DNA of 64,000 bases, taken from contig CM035361.1 in NCBI GenBank assembly GCA_020137815.1, positions 2,203,989 through 2,267,988 of the forward strand. The letters run 5' to 3'. The notes under the pieces are model-generated. The model had not been told where the DNA came from and searched no databases. It worked only from the letters and a program-made list of their open reading frames with translations. The position numbers and the translations under genes were made by a program. This DNA is from Hormiphora californensis. Lineage: Eukaryota > Ctenophora > Tentaculata > Cydippida > Pleurobrachiidae. Shown here piece by piece: positions 22,619 to 52,415 of this stretch; within the stretch, counting starts at the first letter, position 1, and every line of letters begins with the position of its first letter.

Positions 22619-23540
22619 CGCTGGCCAAAACTCGGCACGGTGAGCTCGGATCCGCATGCGCGGCGCCGCCGCAGACGATATTTCAGCGCTGCCAAAAAAC
22701 GTAACGCGCGAAGCATTGTAGCGATATCGATGCCATCCAGATTTGCCTCTCGCGCGGCGAAATAAAAAAGTTTGACTCGACCAAAAATTTTTGACTCCAC
22801 AGTCATTTTTTACGGAGAATTTGGCATGCGCTGCAGACCCCAAGTGCGCGCGTTTTCCACGGCTTCAGGCTTTAGGGCCTGTAGCATAGGCCAAACGGAG
22901 AATCGTAAACGTGTGCGAGGAGTTGAAGGTGGTGCATTCTCTCCAACAGTTCCGTTGTTAATGAATACAGCGGGCAGGATAACCAACGAGTCTCAGTCAC
23001 TCTGAAGTGCGATGACGGATGAGGGCCAGGGACGGCTCTTTCATGTCGTCGATGCACCTGGTCAGTTATTTAAAAATAATAGGCAACTTTTTTAACCGAG
23101 CAGAAGCCTTTCCCCCGAACTAGCTTATTTTTAGCCAATTTCACTTTAGCTTACGCCCTTTCTATGATCTATCGGCAACAGTGCACTCAGATTGGGTACA
23201 CCCCACTACTTCAGCACATAATAACTCAGTTAGCTCTGAAACTTCTGTTCTTAGTATCCCTGTCGGCTTTGAAACAAACTAATAATTGTTAAAATCAGTA
23301 ACTCTCAGGGTCACACAATCACACGTGCTTGAGCTAGCGACATTCAAGAAAGTTTTGACATGTGATCCGTGTGCTTGGTTTTGTTTAAAATATATTTCAT
23401 TTCGTAATTATATTGATTGTTTTGCAATTGTTACCGTGGTTTTAACATTATTGAAATTAATGAGTTTATAAGCCTAGAACAAGGCTTCCTTTTTTTGTTA
23501 TGAAACAAAACTTTCCAATCACGAATCTAACGCGGTGGCA
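22619..23540. other. Intergenic upstream of the MADF gene
   Basis: GC-rich and CpG-rich to about 22900, then AT-rich. No coding frame looks real. The only regulatory motif I support is the TATA box downstream at 23545. Confidence 0.45.
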
Positions 23541-23544
23541 GCTG

Positions 23545-23553
23545 TATAAAAGG
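23545..23553 (+). promoter_or_regulatory. TATA box candidate, MADF gene
   Basis: TATAAAAGG lies about 285 bp upstream of the MADF start codon. A CTCAGCTCAC initiator-like stretch follows about 17 bp downstream. A probable acceptor (TTGTTTCTAG, about 23816) just before the ATG implies a spliced 5' UTR. Confidence 0.5.
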
Positions 23554-23831
23554 CCAGCAACTCAGCTCACTTTGTTAATTATTTAAGTCCGCTCAGTTTT
23601 GTCTGAACTTAAATTGTTGCAGTTCTATCATTGCTAATTGTCGTCATAAAATCGGATTTGCACAAATCAAGCTTTGTATTAGAGTCAATAATTTACTGCC
23701 TACTTTTTTCAGTTCGGTACCAAGGGGTGCTCTTTTTCGGGGATTGCTCCTTCTAACTTTATCGATAAATTCACCAGCCTAACTTCTCTTTTTCTAACGC
23801 TCAACAATTGTTTCTAGATTTTTATAGAGCG

Positions 23832-41431
<17,600 letters not shown>

Positions 41432-41453
41432 AAAAGCATGTTCCAGATATGAA

Positions 41454-41553
41454 NNNNNNNNNNNNNNNNNNNNNNNNNNNNNNNNNNNNNNNNNNNNNNN
41501 NNNNNNNNNNNNNNNNNNNNNNNNNNNNNNNNNNNNNNNNNNNNNNNNNNNNN
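41454..41553. other. Assembly gap (100 N)
   Basis: A run of N of round length, hence of unknown true size. It lies 23 bp past the proposed MADF stop codon. Confidence 1.
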
Positions 41554-42820
41554 TGAAGAGGAAAGGAAGAGAACTGAATATATGATGAGGGGGGGTTTAA
41601 TTTGTTAAGTTATTATAAAGAAAAAGAAAGCAAACATCAGAGTGATGTTATACCCTCATATGATTGACGGGGGGCGAGTTATTTTTATCTATTTATTGCT
41701 ATTTGAGTTATCCACCCCCTTTGACCCCTTAATTGACATAATTTGTCGGTATATAATGCACACAGGAAATAATTAACATAACTTAGAAAGTTGTTTTTCC
41801 ATTACTTTCCACACCTTTGATACCCACTTTCCTGAGTTGAGGTACTTTTTGGCCCACTTTTAAGTAGAACAAGAGTGGAAAAAGCTCTGTCTAATTAGCT
41901 GATTAACACAATGTTTTACAGTGATGGAGAAGTTAAATTATAATTCTTACACAGGCATAATGATACACTAGAAGTTATTAAAGAATTGATTATTTTAACA
42001 TTTGGCGTAAAAGGGTGTGTTTGTGTGTGTGTTCGTGTTTTTGTCAGACTTTTTAATCACAGAAGCGGAAAGGGTTTATATTATTATTTTTATTTTTAAG
42101 TTTCATACACAACATGATGACGAAAAAACTATTATTAATATATTTATATTTTTATTATTCTCTTACATAAAGTATTATATTGACACTGGCTAAAATATAG
42201 GATGATGATTCCATTTCAGACTGAGCACTGCTCACAGCCGACATAGTGAGATCTTTACTTTTATTAAAGAGAGTAAAAGAGAGATTGTTACTGTAACTAA
42301 GGGGAGAGCTGCTCAGCTAACGTTGTGACGTCATCGCGTGTTTGTGACGTCACTTTGTTGGATCTGATTCTTAGGAGATGTTTTTATATTTTTTATCCTT
42401 TCTATACTTCCTTCAATCACGTGATAAATGGAAGAGAGACACGAGAAAGAGAGAGACATTGGAGGAAAATGCTTGAGTTGTTCAGACACCCATTTACCGG
42501 GATGAAAGGGTTTTCCCCGGTATACAGGGGTCCAACTATACAGCGTGAACGAGAGGTTGCAAGGGGCAAGACGTGATATATATCTTGCTTTTGTACGAGA
42601 AGTAGTGAAACAGAGATACAGCCCCGATCATGGAACAGAGAGGGGATCTCTTTTTTAAAATGTTTAACATTTAATGATTTTATACTTTGTAAAAAACACG
42701 TGCTTTTGACTTTGTAAAATCTTGATGACCCAGCAGGACCCTCTGAGATGGAGCTTTCCTTCCCATGAGATCACCAGCCAGCAGGACAGTCTGAACATGA
42801 ACAACCGGGGGAGGGGGGTC
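41554..42820. other. Intergenic, no gene recognised
   Basis: AT-rich sequence. A fragment at 42245-42305 resembles the GAGATTGTTACTGTAACTAA minisatellite of the MADF introns. It could include the MADF 3' UTR. Confidence 0.5.
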
Positions 42821-42821
42821 C

Positions 42822-43570
42822 ATGTCTTTCTGTTCATGTCCCCTACTTTCTGTTCATGTCCCCTACTTTCTGTTCATGACCCCTACTTTCTGTTCATGTC
42901 CCCTACTTTGTGTTCATGTCCCCTACTTTCTGTTCATGTCCCCTATTTTCTGTTAATGTCCCCTACTTTCTGTTCATGTCCCCTATTTTCTGTTAATGTC
43001 CCTTACTTTCTTTTCATGACCCCTACTTTCTGTTCATGTCACCTACTTTCTGTTAATGTCACCTACTTTCTGTTCATGTCTTTGTGTTCATGTCCCCTAC
43101 TTTCTGTTCATGTCCCCTACTTTCTGTTCATGTCCCCTACTTTCTGTTCATGTCCCCTACTTTCTGTTCATGTCCCCTACTTTCTGTTCATGTCACCTAA
43201 TTTCTGTTCATGTCCCCTACATTCTGTCCATGTCCCCTACTTTCTGTTCATGTCACCTACTTTCTGTTCATGTCACCTACTTTCTGTTCGTGTCACCTAC
43301 TTTCTGTTCATGTCACCTACTTTCTGTTCATGTCCCCTACTTTCTGTTCATGTCACCTATTTTCTGTTCATGTCCCCTACTTTCTGTTCATGTCCCCTAC
43401 TTTCTGTTCATGTCCCCTACTTTCTGTTCATGTCCTCTAAACTTTCTGTCCATGTCACCTACTTTCTGTTCATGTCCCCTACTTTCTGTTCATGTCCCCT
43501 ACTTTCTGTTCATGTCCCCTACTTTCTGTTCATGTCACCTATACTTTCTGTTCATGACCCCTAGACCTTC
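42822..43570. repeat. 20-bp minisatellite, about 36 copies
   Basis: Unit TTCATGTCCCCTACTTTCTG with point variants (CCCCTA/CACCTA, TTCATG/TTAATG) and a few 1-4 bp shifts. The unit has no stop in any forward frame, so long forward frames of up to 280 codons arise by chance. Confidence 0.95.
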
Positions 43571-43928
43571 CGTTCACAGGGGTGGCTCAACCGGGGGGGT
43601 GGGGTCTGAGAATACTGCCAAAACATGTCTCATTCATTGCATCACAAGATGAGGGTTGTTTTACTCATGCTGCTTTAAAAAACGTGAGTCGTGAGACAAT
43701 CCTAACAAAACAATTTGTTAATTAATCCAATAACGGCATGTATAAACACGCAGCCTTAGACAGTCTCGTGGCTTGAGGTCAAGCTGTGTTAGTTGTTTAG
43801 TTGTACATATTATATTATAGGCTAGATGCGTCATATACTACATAATAATATACTTCATTAATTACAATCATGAATTTCTTGAGAAATGTTTTGCAAGTAT
43901 GAGTCTCTCCTCTTACAAAACACAATTT

Positions 43929-45955
43929 TTTCCCTGCCCGGGTGAATGCCGAAGGCATTCACCCGGATGCCTTTTTACTTTGTAAAAAGGCATAGCAGGG
44001 TTAGAATTCGAAAACGACATTTTGGTATACTAACTAATCGGTAGAGGGACATTTTTTGGTCACACTTTCGTTGCGAGGGCAACGGTGTAGCAACTAGAGC
44101 CGCGCGCACAGTGACGAGCTACTCCTTCATCAAACACCTCATTGACACAGTTTGATGGACGTGTGTGCGCGCGCCACTCAACAAAACATGAAATGCTCTC
44201 AATCAATCAATCAATCAAAACTGCCGCTGGCAGTGGCATGTGCCGCAATAAATTATATAATGTCAAGAAAACCAGCCACACTGGACAAAACTGGGTGGGA
44301 ATGCAGGGTGGCGCATCATGGCTAATAACACGAAGACGGGTAAGGTCTTTTGTGTGCGTTTACCAAGTTACCCCACCCTGGTACCCACCGTGTCCGAACA
44401 ATGTTTCACACAGCTAATTGTAATAATCATAGATATAAATCAAATCTCAAGTCTCCCTCTCTCGAACTCATAATTCTCACCCGAGCACAAGAACAATCAC
44501 TAACAATCTCTCCTCTCCTCACATGCGATCGCTCACTCTCTGATCTCAACAACGGACCCCCTCCTGATCCTAAAAATCTTCTCTGGCTCTTTCTCTCTCT
44601 TCTTTCTCAACCTAGCAACAAGATCCCTCCTCTCAGTCCGTTCCTCTACAGTTCTGTCTGGAGAAATGTACACTGATTGAAATGTCTCTGAGTCCCTCAG
44701 CTGAGCAGATTTCCCCAGAATGGTCCTAGCTGTTTCCCTGCTCCTCAGTACCACCCGAACAGGACGTTCTCGCTCATCACTCCTCCTTCCCAGTCTACTG
44801 ACCTCCGACAAAACAGGTGCTTCATCCAGATACTCGAACAATTCTTTCAAACTACTGGTGTCGTTACCATCAACATTCTCGGCTAATCCATGTACTATCA
44901 GATTTGCAGATCGGTCAACTGTAGCGCTGGCAAGGGCGGCACGTATTCTAGTTGGAGCTAATGCAGTTGCACACGTCTGCTTCATGGTGGTAGCAGCGGT
45001 CTCAAGGACGGACGAATAACTGTTCATTTCCTCTTTAACGACAGTCTGGACAGCACAAATGCTACTCTCTAGCTGAGAGTCCTTCATTGAGATGATGGTG
45101 TCTTTCAGTGCACTAACCTCTTCCTGAAGGGCGATCATTTTCCGGTCACGCTCCAGTAGTTCGTCCTTGACAGTGTCGAGACGGTTTCTGGTGTGCTCCA
45201 AATGTTCCAGAAGCTTCTCTACTTCCTCTCGGGACTCATCGAGTACAGGTACAGGTGTCTCCTCCACAGTCTTAAAATGGTTTCTAGCTACCTTTGACAG
45301 GGGCAGAGATCGGAACCAAAGGAGACCAGCCATGTCTGCAATCAACTTTACCTTCTTATTGGTATCAAGACTCGAAATTTTGCTGGTAGTGATTCTGTTC
45401 TGATCAAATTCAACACCCTCCTTGTTTGAGTCAGGGTAGCCGCCGATTCTTCGCATGATAGCCAGGATCGTCTTTTCCAGCCGGATGAAGTCCGCTGCAC
45501 CTGCATTATCGAAAGGAACTGAACGTTCCCATGCTGAAAACGTTCGATCCATCTGGAACTGGTGGGCCAGTACAAGTGTACTAGGTCAGGAACACTAACA
45601 ATTGAACAAAGTATGCAGAGCGCTGTTAGAGATACAAAATAGATAAGTGAAATGTGAGAAGTGCCGTGCGTTTCGCGTGTTACATACACATTTTCATCTT
45701 GCGAGTCGAGTGTGAGATGTTAGATAAGTAGTTAAGTTGGAATGTCAAAAGCTGGTTAGCAAGTGTCATGTGATTGGGAGTTAGCTAACTCTAAGCTATG
45801 TGAGAAGTACACTGACAGCTAGATCGTATGCATCTCACATTACATTATGACCAAGCCTTGATCCTGTTGGCAGTGACAATGTCACTGACATGTGAAACGG
45901 TAGGGCAGGGAAACACAGCATTATGAATACATAATGCAATAATTCTTGTTAATTA
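43929..45955. mobile_element. Hairpin-headed element, long copy carrying an ORF1-like gene
   Basis: The left end has a three-way-junction fold (43932-44000; see findings) followed by about 160 bp shared with 46187-46360. The right end is GGCAGGGAAA (45904-45913), complementary to TTTCCCTGCC at the left, then a hairpin GCATTATG/CATAATGC and CTTGTTAA. Both ends recur in the short copy 46116-46566, so the short copy looks like an internal deletion form. It contains the minus-strand ORF 44533-45552. Class unknown. Confidence 0.65.
44533..45552 (-). CDS. Retrotransposon ORF1-like protein (coiled coil plus RRM-like), 339 aa
   Basis: Intact 339-codon frame. A coiled coil (about 105-165; EKLLEHLEHTRNRLDTVKDE) is followed by an RNA-recognition-like core starting at NLIVHGLAENVD (about 217), then SEVSRLGRRSDERERPVRVV, a basic C-terminal domain with YISPDRTVEERTERRDLVAR, and the end RRGSVVEIRE. 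This order is typical of L1/CR1/L2-type ORF1 nucleic-acid chaperones (family knowledge). No reverse transcriptase follows; the next 400 bp on the coding strand have no recognisable protein. Its intactness without ORF2 is unusual. Confidence 0.8.
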   Translation of the reverse strand: MDRTFSAWERSVPFDNAGAADFIRLEKTILAIMRRIGGYPDSNKEGVEFDQNRITTSKISSLDTNKKVKLIADMAGLLWFRSLPLSKVARNHFKTVEETPVPVLDESREEVEKLLEHLEHTRNRLDTVKDELLERDRKMIALQEEVSALKDTIISMKDSQLESSICAVQTVVKEEMNSYSSVLETAATTMKQTCATALAPTRIRAALASATVDRSANLIVHGLAENVDGNDTSSLKELFEYLDEAPVLSEVSRLGRRSDERERPVRVVLRSRETARTILGKSAQLRDSETFQSVYISPDRTVEERTERRDLVARLRKKREKEPEKIFRIRRGSVVEIRE

Positions 45956-46115
45956 ATCGTCACGTCACAACAAGCGAAATACAAGAATCTCTCCCGAAAT
46001 TGAAATGGTTGGGGCAAATCAATGGTGGGAATTTCTTACAATATCCATAACATCCTGATCAATCTCAGTCTTTCCCACGTTCGCTAAATTTAGCTGTTTA
46101 AACAGACTTACATTT

Positions 46116-46566
46116 TTTCCCTGCCCGGGTGAATGCCGAAGGCATTCACCCGGATGCCTTTTTACTTTGTAAAAAGGCATAGCAGGGTTAGAATTCGAAA
46201 ACGACATTTTGGTATACTAACTAATCGGTAGAGGGACCATTTTGGTCACACTTTAGTTGCGAGGGGCAACGGTGTAGCAACAAGAGCCGCGCACACAGTT
46301 ACGAGCTGCTCCTTCATAAACCACTTCATTGGCATGTTTTCAGGAAATGTGTGGCGCGCAATGTGGCGGTGTGGCGCGCAATTTAGTGCTACTAAAACAC
46401 AAGGATTTGCTCTATACTGTTTGTGTGATATATAAATGATCGGGATTTTGTGCCCCACTTGCTGCTACAGCGGATCTGGTCATGATTTCCTTTCTTCATA
46501 GATTCACATGGCATTGGCAGGGAAATTCAGCATTATGTTAGAACATAATGCAATTAATCTTGTTAA
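46116..46566. mobile_element. Hairpin-headed element, short copy
   Basis: Same left fold (46119-46187, identical sequence to 43932-44000), same right-end GGCAGGGAAA (46516-46525), hairpin GCATTATG/CATAATGC with a different loop, and CTTGTTAA. About 450 bp, no protein. Confidence 0.7.
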
Positions 46567-46863
46567 CAAAAGGTTTGAGCGTGTCAAAGTTTCTGATTAA
46601 AGAATTAATTGTCTCGGTCAGCGTATTGCTAAATAAGCCCAGTCATTTCAAAACCAATTTCATTTATGAAATAACGTCATGTGTTTTTTAACATATAGGG
46701 AAGGTCGTCCCATCACACAATGGACAGCTGTATTCCCATTCTATTATGTATCTCCCTCCTCTCTCACACGTCCTTTTCCCGATTTTGCAGCCCCGATTTT
46801 ACAATGGAAGCTCCCTATGTGGGCACGTGGAGGGGGTGGTGTAGTGCGGCAAATAGGCTGGTT

Positions 46864-47040
<177 letters not shown>

Positions 47041-47169
47041 TCACCAATGGTATACTGAGGCAGATTGGCCATCCGCCAGCACAAATTTCACATTGTACGA
47101 ATGCAAATGCTGGAAAGGAGGAGAAAAGGGAGAAACTGATAGGAGAAAAGAGAGAGAATGATAGGAGAG

Positions 47170-47650
47170 AAAGGATATATCGGAATCTATGAACACCCCC
47201 AGGGGGTGCTGCTGTCCTGTGTGATTTAGTTAGAAGGTGGTGGGTGCTGCTGCATCGGGGAATTAACCCTGCGGGCTCCCCCGGCTGGGCTAGTATCGAG
47301 GTGCTGGTAGGAACTGTCAGCTCCCTTTTTGTGAGGTGCTGTAGGAACTGAGAACTACGATCTGGGCTAGTATCGAGGTGCTGGTAGAAACTTCTATCTG
47401 TCCTGTTAAGTACTTAACAAGATCTATAATTAACTGTTTTGTGTGAGGTGCTGGTTAGGACTCGGGTATGGGCTAGCAGTTTGTGTGGCTCACACCTGAC
47501 ACCCTGCTGAGGGTTCGATAGATCTACTATCTGTCAGCTCCTTTTTGTGAGGTGCTGGTTAGGTTTGGGTGATTTTCTACTAGCAGATAATAAGATTGTG
47601 TTCGTATGTCTCCAATATCTATCTCGGGTGCTGCTCGTTAGATAGTGAAA
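47170..47650. repeat. Imperfect tandem repeat, GAGGTGCTGGTAGGA type
   Basis: Repeated words TGAGGTGCTGGTTAGG, CTGTCAGCTCC and GGGCTAGTATCGAGGTGCTG at irregular spacing. No coding frame is apparent. Confidence 0.6.
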
Positions 47651-48294
47651 CACTATCCACAACATAATTTGTTTAAATGTCGCGATGTCGAAGTCATTGG
47701 TTCTGCCCTATGTGATAAAGATGGTGGATGTCTTGATTGGAAAGTGCCAAGTGGATCCCTCATTGAGACCATGACATGTGAGAGAGCGCCACCACGCGAT
47801 ACTGAGAACCAGTAATTTTAATCGGGGGGCTCGAAGCTCATGACAAACCGTTTAACTCCCCCAATCACATGAAATGATGGTAGTACTAAGTGAAACTACT
47901 TAGTAGTTTTAGTATGTTTAGTAGCTCTCTCTCTCTCTCTTCCATAATTAACGGGGGAATGAAAGGAAAACTCAGGCGGGTGAACTAAAAAAGGTCATGA
48001 TAAAGATGGTAATTGGTAGGTCAAGTCTAGATTCTTGAACTAGAAGCAGAATCTTGAGAAAAGTATGTTCCTGTAACTTGGTCTGGAAAATAAAAGATGC
48101 CAGATTTTGGAAGTTCGGTCGGTCGGTCCAGGACAAAATCGTATGCTTTTTTGTTTGCCGTTCCTTCCGTTTACAGTCGGTAATTGTGGAACAATGGTAA
48201 CAGAAAACTGCCCCCTGAGTTCGGCTACTACAGCTGGAATCAAATAAAAACTAGTTTCTCTCTCTCTCTCTCTGTCTCTCTCTCTCTGTCTCTC

Positions 48295-48368
<74 letters not shown>

Positions 48369-48616
48369 GGGACCCGCAAGAAGGAGCACCATGGCTTCTT
48401 CCTAGGCCCCCGCCAGCTCACCAAACACATTTTATAACTGTCTAGAACACTGTAACTCTCCCTCTCCCTCTACGACTTTGTTTCCAATTCCACTCCCAAT
48501 GGCACTCCATTTCCAGGTATCACCTGACCTCAACCAGCCAATCAGGAGCCAGTATTTCAACTGTCACGTGACCATGGGCCATGAGCTTTTGGGAAATTGA
48601 ATTGTGATCTTATCAG
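47651..48616. other. Intergenic with (CT)n tract at 48257-48362
   Basis: No gene recognised. The CT tract is interrupted by TGTCTC blocks at regular spacing near its start. Confidence 0.5.
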
Positions 48617-50274
48617 AGTTCTGCCCCTTTTTTTTAGAATGAAGTATTTGCATTTTTTAAGTTTCGAGAAAATCGACTTTAAAGTTTTTTAGAGGGTTTT
48701 TCGGAACTAAAATTGTCATAGAAGCCCAAATAGTACGTCAAACGATTTATGACTTATACCACAAGAATCCTGAAGGAATTCTGCAGGACTTCCAATTATC
48801 AGCTATCATCAAATTTGTCTCAAATTGATGTCAGGCATCAAAATTGATGCCTTACTCTGTTGGTTACTTCACTTATATTAGTTTTGAAAATACTTCCGTT
48901 GCTAGACTGTGATATCTACTGAAGCATAATTTTCGTGTAGATTACTTCAGTAATTACTTCCTCAAAAAAATATACTTCAGCATAATAGCACAAAAGCACC
49001 TAAAAAGTACTTCACTTGCTATTTTCAGTAATTACTTTCTTCCTTAAAAATACTTCTTCAGACTGGTATTCAAAATGCCCCTAAGAAGTAACTTAATCGA
49101 ACAAAAGTGTACTGTGCCCTTTCAAATCGCAATCTTTACTTCCTATTTTGGATAAATCACAAACGAGTTTAATTTTCCATTTAACTAACGCGTGAAGTAT
49201 AAAATGTGTTTGAATTCTTGCTAGTCTTGAAAGTAACTCCCAGAGCAGGCAGCTGCAGACAAACAACTACACAGACAAACAGTCTACGCACAAATTACAA
49301 CTGCAGCTAGCCTGCAGCAGCCTCAGGGCATAAAGAGATGGGCCGCCCGCCCTTCGGTCGGAATGTTAAAATCATGGTGCTGATAAATTACGCAAACAGA
49401 AAAACGCTATGGCAACCCTCAAACTAAGGCGAACCTGCAGGTATAAAATCTGAAGATTAATCTGTTCCGGTACGAGTCATACTTTGAAATTGGTTTGAGT
49501 TCGGCTTGGTAATATCAGAGTGAAACCATGGAGTATTGGAGATTCAAGAATTTTTCTTCCGACCTCTACATCATTCCGTGTTCATCAAATTGAACAACTA
49601 CAACAGAATCACAGACATACAAACAGATCACAGACTCAGACACACAGACAGACACACAGCCATTCAATTACATGTGTTAACAATCGCAAGTGGCTGATAA
49701 CCAGTCCGTGACCTGAATAATGAGCTCGATTGGTTGTTCCATTGGCCTGTCGTTGCTGAGGAGATAGAGAAAGGTGTCTGACAGAGTGATAATATTCGAT
49801 GAGAACAGAGGAACGGGAGTGAGATTGTGTCTCCATTCGGGTTAATTCACGAAGAGGAGTATTGTTGGGGGGTCTCGGTAGGTGTGGGAATGTGAGAGGA
49901 CAGAACAGTTAGATGACAATATAAGTTTTGTTACATATTTGAGAATTGATTTGATATCCACCGTAGTTCTTTATAATTTTTTCAACAACGAAGTTTTCCA
50001 ATTCACCAGTTGAGTGAATGTTAGTTCATTGAACGTGGAGACAGTAAGGGAGGCAAAGTGGACACAGGGTTACGATCTATCTCTCTCTCTCTCTCCTTAT
50101 TGTTTTTCTCTCCCTTCTTGTTTCTCTCGATCTTCTCGCTAGGGCCCCACTGGGCAGGTGTCACAAAAACTTATGTAGGTGAAGGTTAGATTGCAAATAT
50201 TCACAAAGCGAGATGGTGTAGTGTTTAGGGCATGTGTCGGTTTTCCACACTTGACATACCAACACCCCATACCA

Positions 50275-52324
50275 ACATCCGCCCATACCACATAGGTATG
50301 GAGGGTGTTTGGTAATATGACGTTTTGTAGGTTCATGACTCCCATAAACCACTCAGTGGTATTATGTAATATTTCGAAGAGTAATGGTCTGGAGGGTCAT
50401 TCAAGTCCTACCTATAACGCTTACATACCAACAAAATCGATGCAGCATACCAACTTGTGAAAATCCTGATATCGTGTGTATGTTACTGTCAATTTAAGCT
50501 GGCCCGATGTCGATTCATTACACGATTCATATATCAACGATAACGGATTCAGTGGCCAGCTTTGTTGGGGTTAGTGCCTTTCAACGTACTGTGGGTGTTT
50601 AGTTTAATGCGATACAACTCTAAGTGATCACTGTGTCTGTGTCCTTACCCTCACCAACATCCACAATTCCTATTCAGTGCCTTATGGAATTTGGCTCCGA
50701 TTAGCTCTTACCGATACGCTTGTGCACTGTGCAAGTAACCTTTTATGCCGGTTTTTCGATCGGCGGTTCAGCCTAGTTGGAATACGGTGTTGTAATAACT
50801 ATTGCATCTTGTCACTACCTCTAGCACAAGAGTAGTTGGTAGTACCAACACCCTCATGCCAACTCACCCAACCTTTAGGGTCTAAACCCCAAACCCCTCC
50901 GAAACCCCTCACATCTACAACACCTAAACCGTGCTAAACATCACCCATCAAAGCTGAACAGAGTAAATCACCAATGATATAGTAATATGTACATTGTACA
51001 ATGTACATATGTAACACATACTTTTGGTGCCAAAAAAAAATAATAAAAAGCAAGTACCACACACCTGACACCACCGATACCGACCAAACTGAGTGAGGAA
51101 TTCAGGGTGAAAGAGTTGTTAGTAGCGAAGACGGTGGATGAGTATGTACGTGATTTATTTCTGTTCAGATTTAGGGGGTGATGTTTTGTGTCTAGATGGA
51201 GGTTTAGGAGGAGGGGTTTAGGGTTTTGACCTTATAAGGTTGAGTTTGAGTGTATGAGGGTGTTGGTACTCTTCCGTGATGGTATTGGTGGTAATATATT
51301 CCACAAATTGACTTCGATCTTACACATGTGTCAATGGACATGTCTCATTGTCACTGTCCATGTCACCAACAGTAATGAGGCCACTATTATAGGAGCACCA
51401 TAGTTTTTCAGTGGCGTTGTTAACACGTAATGACACCTATTACAGGACAGCCAAGACCAGGAAAGATGGAGACAAGCTGCAAGGGGAGTTTAATTTAAGT
51501 TGGTTGGCCCGTTGGAGGGGCAGCCAACAGACCACAGTTAAATATCTTACGTTTGTGTGTTTGTTAAAGACGTCTTAGGAACCTGGGATACTGAGTTCTC
51601 TCCATCATCTTGTGGATATAATTCTGTAGTATTTTCATGCTATCCTTGATGGATAAATATATGGGAACCCCATAACTCTGTCTTACTCCAACCGACATAC
51701 ACGATACCCAGTGCAGGTACCCTTATCTTATTGGTACCGAACACAGAGTCAGATGCGAGAAGCATGCTGTCCCCTGGGATCGTTCCGATCTTGAGTGTCT
51801 CCGACGTGGCGGGATTTTGGGAAGTGGAATCATCGTGAAGATTAGAAGAGAGAGGTTGAGGAGCACATTTCTGATGATCGAGGACAGGTCTGGGGAGATA
51901 TAATGGCTATAGTGGCCAGTGGTGGATGTATGGAGATTATCGCGTGCGTCCGTTGTAGTAATTCAGACATAGTTCCTGTAATTCTTATGTTTGCATTGCA
52001 TTAAACCTAAAGAACCAGTAACTCCAGTCGTTAACGGCACCACCCCACCACCCAAAGCGAAGCCACTTGAATACCGTTCGTGATATACAATCGTTAATTG
52101 AATCGTCATCGGGACAGCTCTAATTGGCAGTACCATACACCCAGATTCAAGGATTTTCACAAGTTGGTATGGCTGCATCGGTTGGTATATAAGCGTTATA
52201 GAGACTTTAATACCCTCCATACCAACTCCCTAATATAATCGATATGAGTTGTATGGAGGTCCACTGAACCTCACAAAACGCTTCCATACCAACACCCTCC
52301 ATATCCTATGTGGTATGGGGATGT
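50275..52324. mobile_element. Nested 2.05 kb element with about 220-bp diverged TIRs
   Basis: Left 50275-50500 matches the complement of 52110-52324: CCCATACCACATAGG, GGAGGGTGTT, TATAACGCTTA, GCATACCAACTTGTGAAAAT. The interior has no long coding frame. Non-autonomous DNA transposon. Confidence 0.75.
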
Positions 52325-52341
52325 TTTGCTATGAGGTTGTT

Positions 52342-52415
52342 TGGTTAGTAAGTAGGATTCGGCATTGTCGTATAAGCCTCGAGGTTCCGGTTCGAGTCCC
52401 GCGTATTTGGAAAGG
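52342..52415 (+). other. tRNA-Glu-like Pol III promoter remnant (SINE head or pseudo-tRNA)
   Basis: TGGTTAGTAAGTAGG (A box), GGATTCGGC (as in tRNA-Glu) and GGTTCGAGTCC (B box) at normal spacing, but the acceptor and anticodon stems do not pair well. A tRNA-derived SINE fragment or decayed tRNA is more likely than a working tRNA gene. Confidence 0.6.

Noticed and set aside
42722-43564. 280-codon open frame
   Set aside because: Produced by a 20-bp minisatellite with no forward stop codon; all three forward frames are open.
52342-52415. Functional tRNA-Glu gene
   Set aside because: A and B boxes are present, but acceptor and anticodon stems do not pair.
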